NCBI RefSeq assembly: GCF_900187385.1
Contig: NZ_FYEY01000001.1
Coordinates: forward strand, 5,890,001 to 5,954,000
Source of the DNA: Streptomyces sp. 2114.4
GTDB taxonomy: Bacteria > Actinomycetota > Actinomycetes > Streptomycetales > Streptomycetaceae
DNA: 64,000 bases
Reading direction: 5' to 3'
This document shows positions 53,774 to 61,552 of this stretch, piece by piece. Made by a program: the position numbers and the translations under genes. The notes beneath the pieces are model-generated. The model was not told the DNA's origin. It searched no databases and saw only the letters and a list, made by a program, of their open reading frames with translations. Positions within the stretch are counted from its first letter, which is position 1; each line of letters opens with the position of its first letter.

Positions 53774-55158
53774 CAGCGGGTACCTCCGAGGGGAAGCGTG
53801 GCCAGCAGGCCGGGCAGCTGCTCCCGGTCGAGCCGTACGAGCCCGACCTTCACGGAACCGGAACGGCGCTCCAACTCGCTCTGCGCGGCCGAGAGTTCGT
53901 TCTCACTGCGGGTGGAAAGACGGACGTAACCCGAGATGGCCGGGGCGCGGCCACCGCCGTGCGTGGCGGTCAGCGTGAAGGTGCTGGCCATCGCCCTGGT
54001 GCTGGTCAGCAGCTGGGTGATGGCCGCCAACGGGGCCCCGCCCTGCCCCAGTTGGGGCCAGCGGCCGATCCAGTAGGTGGTGTGCCAGCGGTCGTCGCAG
54101 CGCATCGCCCGGGTCGTCTCCTGGGTGCGGCGGGCCGCCCGGCCGTCGCGCCCCATCGCCCCGTTGGCGGCCCGCGGGCTGACGCACACCGCGGTGCCGA
54201 TCGCGGCCACGACCTCGCGCTCGGCGAGCACCTTGGCGCGTACGCCGTGTGCGGTCAGCCGGCTGACGAGCTGGTCGGCGGCGCGCAGGAGCGACCGCTT
54301 GGCGCCCTCCATCCCGCCGCCGCGGGCCTCGATCGCCTCCGAGCACAGCTCGGGGTCGAGCTTGAGCGCGATCCAGGTCAGCTGCAGCGCCGGGGTCTGC
54401 GACTGGGCCTGCAGCGGCGCGTACGAACGGGCCGCGACGGCCTGTTCGGGCAGGTGCGGCGCCGGCGCGGGCTGACTGTACTGAACGAACTGCACCGATT
54501 CGAGGTGGATGTCCTCGATGTCGAGCGCGGTGTGCAGCACGTCGAGCGGCAGCATGTGACTGCCGCGCTGTGGCCGCAGCGGCTCGTCACGGGCGTCCAC
54601 CTGGACGAGGGCCGTCAGGAACGTCCCGTCACCGACGAACCCGATGGCGCGCTGGTCCGACTCGGTGGTGAACTCATAGGTCCGCAGGGCCGGTTCGCAC
54701 TCCACCACCGGCGCGAACGCGGGGTCCACGCCCTGCGTCGCCGCGAGCGCGGAGTTGCTGTCCTTGCCGCGCCGCTTCATGGCGCGCACGGTCGTGATCC
54801 ATTCCGGCAGCGGAATCCTCCGCCGCCGGCCGAGCGCGAAAATGACCAGAAGAGCCGCGATCACAATGGCCGCGGTCAGTGCGGCCGGATGGATCGTCCA
54901 GCCCACCAGCACCAGTGCCGCGGCGAGTTCGATGATGGCCAGCTGCTGGACGCGCACCCCGCCGATGGTTCCGGCCTGTTGGCGCAGCCGCGGTGCCACC
55001 GGACCGGCCGGACGGGCCGCGGAATTTCCGCCGCCATTTCCTCTGTTGCCCGAAGCTGTGCCGTTTTGGTCAGCATTTCCCGCGTATTGCGGGGCAGCGG
55101 AAGGCGGTTGCTGCTGTTGCCGCCCATTGCGGCGTCGAGCCCTGGTGGCGCTGGACAT
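53773..55158 (-). CDS. eccE: Type VII secretion protein EccE
   Basis: 461 residues from ATG 55158. Basic, Gln/Asn-rich N-terminus (1-50), two adjacent membrane segments at ~69-105 (IIELAAALVLVGWTI and ALTAAIVIAALLVIFALG), then a soluble domain, the EccE topology. Starting at the longer frame (55272) would add residues without a ribosome-binding site. EccE is a peripheral membrane-complex component of ESX systems that contacts the mycosin. Divergent from eccB. Confidence 0.82.
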   Translation of the reverse strand: MSSATRARRRNGRQQQQPPSAAPQYAGNADQNGTASGNRGNGGGNSAARPAGPVAPRLRQQAGTIGGVRVQQLAIIELAAALVLVGWTIHPAALTAAIVIAALLVIFALGRRRRIPLPEWITTVRAMKRRGKDSNSALAATQGVDPAFAPVVECEPALRTYEFTTESDQRAIGFVGDGTFLTALVQVDARDEPLRPQRGSHMLPLDVLHTALDIEDIHLESVQFVQYSQPAPAPHLPEQAVAARSYAPLQAQSQTPALQLTWIALKLDPELCSEAIEARGGGMEGAKRSLLRAADQLVSRLTAHGVRAKVLAEREVVAAIGTAVCVSPRAANGAMGRDGRAARRTQETTRAMRCDDRWHTTYWIGRWPQLGQGGAPLAAITQLLTSTRAMASTFTLTATHGGGRAPAISGYVRLSTRSENELSAAQSELERRSGSVKVGLVRLDREQLPGLLATLPLGGTR

Positions 55159-55238
55159 CCCCCGGCCTGCTCCTCTACTGGTGGTGTGGCCTCTGGACGT
55201 GTCGGTCGCCCGCTGAGACTGGTGCGTTGGAAGGTGGC

Positions 55239-55255
55239 ACCCGTACCGTACGGGT
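55239..55255. promoter_or_regulatory. 17-bp palindrome between divergent eccE and eccB
   Basis: ACCCGTAC-C-GTACGGGT, perfect 8-bp arms about a single base, in the 186-bp divergent control region. Likely binding site for a dimeric regulator controlling both sides of the ESX locus. Confidence 0.5.
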
Positions 55256-55344
55256 CGATCGACACACGGCATAGTAGAGGGCGCTACGGCGTGAGTGCCG
55301 GGGGCGGTCGAGGTAGATCCGACAGGCGGGGAGAGAAAGCAACA

Positions 55345-56964
55345 ATGGCATCACGTCGGGACGAGCTGAATGCGTATTCGTTTGCTCGAAAGCGCACGAA
55401 TGCGGCATTTCTGAAGCCGCTGCCGAACGGATCGATCGAGAGTGCCCCCAAGCCGCTCAAGGCGGTGGTGCCGAGTATCGTCATGGGTGTCGTGATGCTC
55501 GTGGGATTCGGTGCGTGCGGCATTCTCAAGCCGGTTGCGCCGCAGGGCTGGGACGAGGTCGGCAAGAATGTCGTCGTCGGGGACGAATCGACCACGCGGT
55601 ACATCGTCCTGGAAAGCCACCACCAGAAACTGCTGCATCCCATCCTGAATCTCGCCTCCGCCCGGCTTCTTATCGACCCGAACTTCAAAGTCGTCAAGGT
55701 CAAGGAATCCGAGCTGGACGGAAAGCTTCCGCACGGGCCCGCCCTCGGCATTCCGTACGCCCCCGACCGGCTGCCCTCCACCAAGGACGCCGACAAGCCG
55801 AAGACCTGGGCGGTGTGCAACCGCCCTGGCGCCAGCGTGAACGCCAAGCCGCAGCAGGCCGTCTTCGTGCTGGCCGGCAAGGACAAGAAGCTCGTCGAGG
55901 GCAAGGGCAAGCTCGACGTCCATCAGGCCCTGTACGTCGAGGACCCCCGCGGCAAGAGGTGGCTGGTCGACAACAACGGCATGGCCTTCGGGTTCAACTC
56001 GACCCGTATGGGCGGGTGGTCCGGCAGCAGGGCGGACGGCGACGCCCTTCTGCGCCGTATCGTCTTCGGCCCCAACACCCAGCCGCAGAAGGTGTCGCAG
56101 CAGTACATGGACACCCTCCTCACCCTCCCGGACCAGCTGTCCATCAGCATGCCGCAGGTCGAGCAGGCGGGAACGATGACCACCGATCCGAAGGTCCCGG
56201 CGAAGGGCAAGCGGGTCGGCTCGATCCTCGAGGACAGCGACGGCCAGAAGTACGTGGTGGAGAAGGACGGCGTCGAGCAGGTGACGAAGTTCGTCGCCAG
56301 GCTCCTGGAGCAGGGCTCGAACGCGAGGAAGCTGCACTCCGACGGTTCGCCGATCGTCCCCGTACCCGTCGCCGCCAGCAGCATCTCCCCCAAGAAGGAT
56401 GACGCGGGGAACCTGACGACGTACCTGGGGAAGACGTTCGGCGACTTCGATTCGCCGTGGCCGAAGGAGGCGGTCTCCGCGGCCAACAACTTCGCTTCCC
56501 AGAACGGCGGGCTGGTCACGCCCACGCGCAGCGGCGTGTCCTGCAGTGTCTACAACGGCACCAACAACAAGTACCCGGGTGGCGAGGAGAAGCAGCTCGG
56601 TTACCCGAACGGTGTGCCGGACATGCAGACCTGGGTCGGCAAGGACTACCCGGCCAAGCTCGCCAGCGGCGCCAGCTCGTACGTCACCCCCGGCAGCGGC
56701 CTGCTGTACACGGAGGTGCCCACTCCCCAGGCGAAGAGCGGCAGCCTTTTCCTGGCCACCGACACGGGGCTGCGCTACTCCGTTCCGCGGAACAACGACG
56801 GCGGGGGCAAGGCAGGCAACGAGAAGCAGGAAGTCGACCAGTCGATGCTTCACCTCGGCTACGGCGGCACACACCCGCCGCTGATTCTGAAGGCCTGGTC
56901 CTCCCTGCTCTCCGAGGGGCCGGCGCTGGACATCCGCAGCGCCAAGAAGCCGCAGTCGTCCTGA
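55345..56964 (+). CDS. eccB: Type VII secretion protein EccB
   Basis: 539 residues. Starts MASRRDELNAYSFARKRTNAAFL, the conserved EccB N-terminus, followed by one membrane helix (~41-61) and a large extracytoplasmic domain with repeat-like structure and a conserved cysteine pair (CNRPG, SGVSCSVY). Part of the ESX membrane core with EccC, EccD and EccE. ATG with GGGGAGAG 9 nt upstream. Confidence 0.93.
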   Translation: MASRRDELNAYSFARKRTNAAFLKPLPNGSIESAPKPLKAVVPSIVMGVVMLVGFGACGILKPVAPQGWDEVGKNVVVGDESTTRYIVLESHHQKLLHPILNLASARLLIDPNFKVVKVKESELDGKLPHGPALGIPYAPDRLPSTKDADKPKTWAVCNRPGASVNAKPQQAVFVLAGKDKKLVEGKGKLDVHQALYVEDPRGKRWLVDNNGMAFGFNSTRMGGWSGSRADGDALLRRIVFGPNTQPQKVSQQYMDTLLTLPDQLSISMPQVEQAGTMTTDPKVPAKGKRVGSILEDSDGQKYVVEKDGVEQVTKFVARLLEQGSNARKLHSDGSPIVPVPVAASSISPKKDDAGNLTTYLGKTFGDFDSPWPKEAVSAANNFASQNGGLVTPTRSGVSCSVYNGTNNKYPGGEEKQLGYPNGVPDMQTWVGKDYPAKLASGASSYVTPGSGLLYTEVPTPQAKSGSLFLATDTGLRYSVPRNNDGGGKAGNEKQEVDQSMLHLGYGGTHPPLILKAWSSLLSEGPALDIRSAKKPQSS

Positions 56965-57006
56965 GAGGCGCCAGGGCCTGAGGGCTGACGTTCTGAGGGG
57001 TACGAG

Positions 57007-57042
57007 GTCCGCGCCGGTTCCGTCACGGGAATCGGCGCGGAC
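57007..57042 (+). terminator. Terminator after eccB
   Basis: 15-bp stem GTCCGCGCCGGTTCC / GGAATCGGCGCGGAC (one G-U pair), loop GTCACG. It uncouples the esx genes from eccB. Confidence 0.85.
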
Positions 57043-57225
57043 TTCGGTGTCCGCATTCCGTGCACCGTGGAATTCACCTCCATCGCCGTGGCCTTCCGGA
57101 TGCGAGCTTCGTTACTTCCGTACGCCCGGACCTGACCGATAGCATCGCTTTCGTCCGGTTCTTTTGAACGGCGTTTCCATGGCGGCCAGTTGACGATGTT
57201 GTGATCCCGTCACAAGAACCCTCCC

Positions 57226-57259
57226 CCTGTTGGGAACAGGCATATGGAGTGGTTAAAGT
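57226..57259 (+). promoter_or_regulatory. Putative esxBA promoter with inverted repeat
   Basis: TTGGGA (57230-57235) and TAAAGT (57254-57259), spacing 18. The -35 lies inside the inverted repeat CCTGTT-GGG-AACAGG (57226-57240). About 93 bp before the first esx start. Confidence 0.45.
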
Positions 57260-57351
57260 AGCCAAAGGCGTCAGCAGGAGATGCCTACCGCGCGAGCGCC
57301 TGTGGCGGCATGCCGCGGTACGACGTACAAGTCTCATGGGGGACGTTGACT

Positions 57352-57675
57352 ATGGCTGGTCAGCAGTACACAACCACCGAGGAGGAGATGGTCGCGTTCA
57401 GCGGCAAGATCTCCTCGGTCAACCAGTCGATCCAGGGCGAGATCTCTCGCCTGAACACGGTCGTCGACACCATCACGTCTGGTTGGAAGGGTGCTGCGGC
57501 CTCCTCGTACAACCAGCTCCAGTCCCAGGTGAACCAGGACGCCACCCGTCTCAACCAGCTGCTGGGTGAGATCAAGGAAGCGATCGACGCGACCACGAAG
57601 AACTACTCCGCCTCCGAAGAGGAGCAGCACCAGTCGATCTCGCACATCTCCGCCTCGGCTTCCCCGTTCGGATGA
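57352..57675 (+). CDS. esxB: WXG100 protein EsxB (ESX secretion target)
   Basis: 107 residues, helical hairpin with W45-x-G47 (SGWKGAAA) at the turn and a C-terminal YxxxE export signal (Y85SASE89). Start ATG 57352 with GGGGGA 8 nt upstream. In S. coelicolor the esxBA pair at this position (SCO5723/SCO5724) forms a secreted heterodimer needed for sporulation. It is transcribed with esxA. Confidence 0.92.
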   Translation: MAGQQYTTTEEEMVAFSGKISSVNQSIQGEISRLNTVVDTITSGWKGAAASSYNQLQSQVNQDATRLNQLLGEIKEAIDATTKNYSASEEEQHQSISHISASASPFG

Positions 57676-57712
57676 TGGGGCCGCGTCGCTGACCGCGGCG
57701 CAACGGCCCACC

Positions 57713-57756
57713 GCCACAGCCCGGGCTCGCCGGTTCGTCCGCCGGCCCGCTGTGGC
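57713..57756 (+). promoter_or_regulatory. Hairpin between esxB and esxA
   Basis: GCCACAGC (57713-57720) pairs with GCTGTGGC (57749-57756), with further internal pairing (CCGG/CCGG region). An intercistronic structure that could set the relative amounts of the two partner mRNAs. Confidence 0.5.
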
Positions 57757-57797
57757 ACGTGCATCGACCAGGCTTCATCAACTCCTGAGGAGACACC

Positions 57798-58091
57798 ATG
57801 TCAGGCCAGATCCTCGTTAATTTCGCGACGATCTCGCAGGCCAGTTCCGACGTGCGCGGTACGGCCAACAACATCCGCCAGCAGCTCGACGACCTCGAGG
57901 CGGGCGTCAAGAAGATCGCCGCCAGCTGGGAAGGTGCGGCGCAGGAGGGCTACCAGGCCCGCCAGCGCGAGTGGGACCAGCGCGCGGCCTCCCTGCACTC
58001 GACGCTTGAGGCCATCGCCAAGGCGCTGGACCAGGCCGCCCAGAACTACCAGGCCACCGAGCACAAGAACTCCGGTATCTGGGCGGGCTGA
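57798..58091 (+). CDS. esxA: WXG100 protein EsxA (ESX secretion target)
   Basis: 97 residues with W44-E-G46 and Y84QATE88 near the C-terminus. GAGGAGAC upstream of ATG 57798. Partner of EsxB; both chains carry a YxxxE-type signal. Confidence 0.93.
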   Translation: MSGQILVNFATISQASSDVRGTANNIRQQLDDLEAGVKKIAASWEGAAQEGYQARQREWDQRAASLHSTLEAIAKALDQAAQNYQATEHKNSGIWAG

Positions 58092-58157
58092 CCTCACGGC
58101 AGCAACGGTACGGATAGCGACCGGCTGAGCAGCCCGAAGGCTCGCACAGTGGTCAAT

Positions 58158-58192
58158 GAGGGCGAGCGCGCTGCAACAGTGCGCTCGCCCTT
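58158..58192 (+). terminator. Terminator after esxBA
   Basis: A 16-bp stem (AGGGCGAGCGC / GCGCTCGCCCT core, extended inward by GCTG/CAGT) with a CAA loop, followed by TCTG. Confidence 0.88.
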
Positions 58193-58309
58193 CTGCCGTC
58201 CGATACCGCCTCGCAATATCGCCGCCATCTCCTCCGCACCGCCCCTTTCTCCGCCGTTTCCTCACTCCTCGCCCCGACCGTTCCGTCACACATGGAGAGC
58301 AGACAACCC

Positions 58310-59548
58310 GTGGGATCTCGCGCCATTGGTCATCGAGCCGGGCACCGTCGCCGAGCGGCGAGCGCACTGGTGTTGGCGGTGTGCATTGCCGGCCTGTCGA
58401 GCGTGACCGCCGCGCCGGCGATCGCGGACGAGAACGTGCCGCTCAACAGCGGTGAGTGCAAGTTCGGCACGGACAACATCGCAGAGACCCCGTGGTCCCT
58501 GCAGCGCCTCCTGACGAATCAGCTGTGGGCCAACGGAATGAAGGGGCAGGGGATCCGTGTCGGCGTTATCGACACCGGTATCGACGACGGTAACCAGCAG
58601 CTGAAAAGCGCAATCGGCAGCGGCGGTAAGACCTTCGTCCACGGCAAGCCGACCGAGGACAAGGTCGGCCACGGCACCAAGGTCGCAGGCATCATCGCCG
58701 CCCGCCCGGTCAAGGGTTCCGGCTTCTTCGGGATCGCGCCCAAGGCCACCGTCATCCCGTTCCAGCAGACTTCGGACGAGAAGGCCGGGACCGCCGACAG
58801 CCTCGCCAGGGCCGTGGACAAGGCCGTGGCGGAGGACGTCGACATCATCAACATCTCCCAGGGAACCGGCGCGGACCCACGCCTGCTGCCCACCCTCGAG
58901 CAGTCGATCGCCCGCGCCAACACCAAGGGCATTCTGGTGGTCGCCTCGGCCGGCAACGGTGGCGCCGACGGCGGCGAAAAGAACATGTACCCCGCCGCGT
59001 ACTCGAACAAGTACCCCAATGTCCTGGCCGTGGCCGCCTCGGACCGCAACAACGAGCGCGCGCCCTTCTCGCAGTCCGGCCCCTTCGTCCAGATCGCCGC
59101 TCCCGGCGTCGACATGGTCTCCACGGTCCCCGACGGCGGCAACTGCGTCGACCAGGGCACCAGCTTCTCCGCTCCCTACGTCACGGGAGCCGCGGCCCTT
59201 CTCAAGGCAAAGCACAAGGACTGGTCGCCGCAGCAGCTCATCTGGCATCTCGAGCAGACCGCCGAGCGTGTGGGCAGGGGCCGGGACAACTTCATCGGCT
59301 GGGGCGTCGTCGACCCGGTGGCAGCTCTCAACGACGACACCGAGCCCACTGCCGAACCCAAGCCGGACAAGCCCGCGAACGTGGCTGACGGCTCCGATAT
59401 CCATCCGGTCGCGGTCACACTCGGCGAAAGCCCCGAGGACCGGCGTGCCCGGGTGTCCGTCTACATTGTCGGCGGCGGACTTCTGGCCGTCGGTACGGTG
59501 GTGGGCTGTGCCATCGCACTTCGTGACTGGCGTCGGAAAACTTCATAG
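58310..59548 (+). CDS. mycP: Mycosin-type subtilisin protease of the ESX locus (first copy)
   Basis: 412 residues from GTG 58310, supported by GGAGAG ~10 nt upstream; the ATG 18 bp earlier has no site. Signal peptide (RRRAASALVLAVCIAG...AIAD, cut near 40), S8 catalytic triad D88 (VIDTGID), H121 (GHGTKVAG) and S285 (GTSFSAP), and a C-terminal membrane helix followed by a short basic tail (RDWRRKTS). This is the membrane-anchored MycP arrangement. Followed 20 bp later by a WXG-like gene. Confidence 0.92.
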   Translation: MGSRAIGHRAGHRRRAASALVLAVCIAGLSSVTAAPAIADENVPLNSGECKFGTDNIAETPWSLQRLLTNQLWANGMKGQGIRVGVIDTGIDDGNQQLKSAIGSGGKTFVHGKPTEDKVGHGTKVAGIIAARPVKGSGFFGIAPKATVIPFQQTSDEKAGTADSLARAVDKAVAEDVDIINISQGTGADPRLLPTLEQSIARANTKGILVVASAGNGGADGGEKNMYPAAYSNKYPNVLAVAASDRNNERAPFSQSGPFVQIAAPGVDMVSTVPDGGNCVDQGTSFSAPYVTGAAALLKAKHKDWSPQQLIWHLEQTAERVGRGRDNFIGWGVVDPVAALNDDTEPTAEPKPDKPANVADGSDIHPVAVTLGESPEDRRARVSVYIVGGGLLAVGTVVGCAIALRDWRRKTS

Positions 59549-59568
59549 CAAACACGGGGAGGCCAAGG

Positions 59569-59916
59569 ATGGCTAACGATTCCTACCGCGTCGATCTTGA
59601 CAGGCTCGATGAAGTCGTCAAGAAGCTCAACAACGTGCTCAAGGACATGCAAAGCGCCTCGGGCAAGGCGAAGAGCGGGACACATCTTCCGGCAGGCTCG
59701 CTGGGCAAGGGCTTCGAGGAGGAGGGCGAACTGCGGCAGACGCATGCCGACATGAAGACCTTTATCGAGACGGATGTGCTCGGTAAGCTCGAGCGTTTGA
59801 TCGGTGATCTTCAGAAGAAGACCTCGAAGGCTCATGGCGCTTACCAGGACCAGGAGCAGGACACGAGCAACGCGATGAAGAAGGGCCAGTCTTCGTCGCA
59901 CAACAACTACTCCTGA
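59569..59916 (+). CDS. WXG100-like small helical protein, candidate ESX substrate
   Basis: 115 residues with a helical-hairpin profile: DLDRLDEVVKKLNNVLKDM, a Gly/Lys turn, then LGKLERLIGDLQKKTSKAHGAY. No WxG motif, but a YxxxE-type signal (YQDQE) lies near the C-terminus. GGAGG 6 nt upstream of ATG 59569; between the mycosin and the PPE-like gene, so probably exported or a chaperone partner of the latter. Confidence 0.78.
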   Translation: MANDSYRVDLDRLDEVVKKLNNVLKDMQSASGKAKSGTHLPAGSLGKGFEEEGELRQTHADMKTFIETDVLGKLERLIGDLQKKTSKAHGAYQDQEQDTSNAMKKGQSSSHNNYS

Positions 59917-59956
59917 GCGGCAGCCATGAGCTCACAGAGGAAGAGGGGGCAGGGAC

Positions 59957-61462
59957 GTGGGTAGTTATGCGGATAGCAAGTACGCACCACAAGACAAGTG
60001 CTACGCAATCGAAAACACCACGAAGTTCTACAAGATTGACTTCACGTCGCTGAAGGCCATGGTGTCCGACGCAAAGCCCGAGACGGTCGCCGGGGTGGCT
60101 CACGCCTGGGAACAGGTGCACAACACGCTCGTGGTAGACAACGGTGGTGGCATTCGGGCGTACTTCGACAAGGCCATCGACGAGGTCTTGCAGCACTGGG
60201 AGGGCGACGCTGCGCAGGCGTTTCGCGTGCGTGCCAAGAGCATCAGTGAGAGCATCGGCAACGGCGCTCTGTATGCCAAGCGTGTAAGCGACGGCATGGG
60301 CCGTGCGAATGAGGCACTGAGCGCATACAAGCAGCACCTCGATGGTATGGAGATGCCCGACTGGGGCGACCGGGCGTGGGACTGGGCGACGGACCACATC
60401 GAGCGCCAGGACAAGAACGCTGACGCGCAGCTGGCAGGGGGAAAGAGCGCCACTCAGGTCGTTAAGGACAATGAAGACGATCTGTCGGCGCAGAAGGAAA
60501 CCCAGCTGAAGGCTGCGGCGACCATGGAGTACCTGGGTGCCGCCTACCGGACCAATGCGGTAGCAATCGGGAAACCCAAGCGCGTGGGTGTTGACGACGA
60601 CCCATCCTCCATCCCGCCGCCGGACAACCCGGGTGTCCCTCCCGTTCACTACCCCTTGCCAGCAGTTGTCACCAAGCCCAAGGGAATGTCGAAGGGGTCC
60701 ATGAAGCCCATGGAGAAGGGGCCAGGCTTCTCGGGCGACGGCGTGAAGACGCCGGGGATCAGCGGGGGTATCGGCAACACGATGCCGGCCCCGGGCTCCC
60801 TGACGCCGCATGTGGGCACTGGTCTTGAAAGCCTGAATCCTCCGCAAGGCGGCGTGGGCCCCGGCGGAGGCAGCGGAGGCATCCCAGGCGGTGGTGGTAT
60901 CGGCCCCGGCACCGGAGGCATGAGTGGTGGCACCGGCCCTGGCGGCGGCACAAGCCCCGGTCCCGGGGGGCTTCCCGGTGTGCCGGGCGGCATGAAGGGT
61001 GCCACTGGTGGCCGTACTGGTGGGACCACGGGGAGCGCCGGTGGTCGTACTGGCGGGACCACCGGCCCCGGTGCCGCCGGGCGTGGGACCGGACGTGCCG
61101 GCATGCCAGGTATGGGTGGCGTCGGTGCGGCAGGCGGCAAGGGCGGTGCCAAGGGCGGGGGAGCCGGGCGCGGCCTTGGCCTCGCTCGCCAGAAGGGTGG
61201 CGTCATCGGTGGCGGCACCGAAGGCAAGGGGACCGGTGGCTCCCAGGGCGGCTCGGGTCTGCACCGCAGCCGTGGTGGCGCCCAGGCGGGTGCCGGGGCA
61301 TCCGGGAGCCGGCGTTCGGCAGGGATGTCCGGGATGCATGGCGCCCATGGGGCCAAGGGCAAGAACGACAAGGGGCAGAACGGTGAGCGGCCGGACTACC
61401 TTGTTGAGGATGAGGAGACCTGGGCGACCGAGCGAGATGTGGCTCCGAAGGTGATTGAGTAG
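59957..61462 (+). CDS. PPE-like WXG protein with Gly-rich C-terminus, candidate ESX substrate
   Basis: 501 residues, GTG start with GAGGGGG upstream. N-terminal ~200 residues are helical with W81-E-G83 (LQHWEGDAAQAF), like the WXG100/PPE fold; residues ~270-460 are Gly-rich, with GGTGPGGG and GGRTGGTTG repeats. A conserved C-terminal block RPDYLVEDEETW occurs at the end. The Gly-rich tail resembles PPE/PE_PGRS-type substrates in design, not by homology. Codon use in the first third is less GC-extreme than its neighbours. Confidence 0.8.
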   Translation: MGSYADSKYAPQDKCYAIENTTKFYKIDFTSLKAMVSDAKPETVAGVAHAWEQVHNTLVVDNGGGIRAYFDKAIDEVLQHWEGDAAQAFRVRAKSISESIGNGALYAKRVSDGMGRANEALSAYKQHLDGMEMPDWGDRAWDWATDHIERQDKNADAQLAGGKSATQVVKDNEDDLSAQKETQLKAAATMEYLGAAYRTNAVAIGKPKRVGVDDDPSSIPPPDNPGVPPVHYPLPAVVTKPKGMSKGSMKPMEKGPGFSGDGVKTPGISGGIGNTMPAPGSLTPHVGTGLESLNPPQGGVGPGGGSGGIPGGGGIGPGTGGMSGGTGPGGGTSPGPGGLPGVPGGMKGATGGRTGGTTGSAGGRTGGTTGPGAAGRGTGRAGMPGMGGVGAAGGKGGAKGGGAGRGLGLARQKGGVIGGGTEGKGTGGSQGGSGLHRSRGGAQAGAGASGSRRSAGMSGMHGAHGAKGKNDKGQNGERPDYLVEDEETWATERDVAPKVIE

Positions 61463-61498
61463 CTAGCCTTCGGGTGTGACAGCGGCGGAAACGAGTTG

Positions 61499-61524
61499 GG
61501 CCCGCAGTCTTCGGGCTGCGGGCC
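61499..61524 (+). promoter_or_regulatory. Hairpin before the second mycosin gene
   Basis: GGCCCGCAG (61499-61507) pairs with CTGCGGGCC (61516-61524), loop TCTTCGGG, 29 nt before the start. Probably an attenuator between the PPE-like and mycosin genes. Confidence 0.5.
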
Positions 61525-61552
61525 GCAACCTGTTGAGGAGAGGTGTTGCAGC

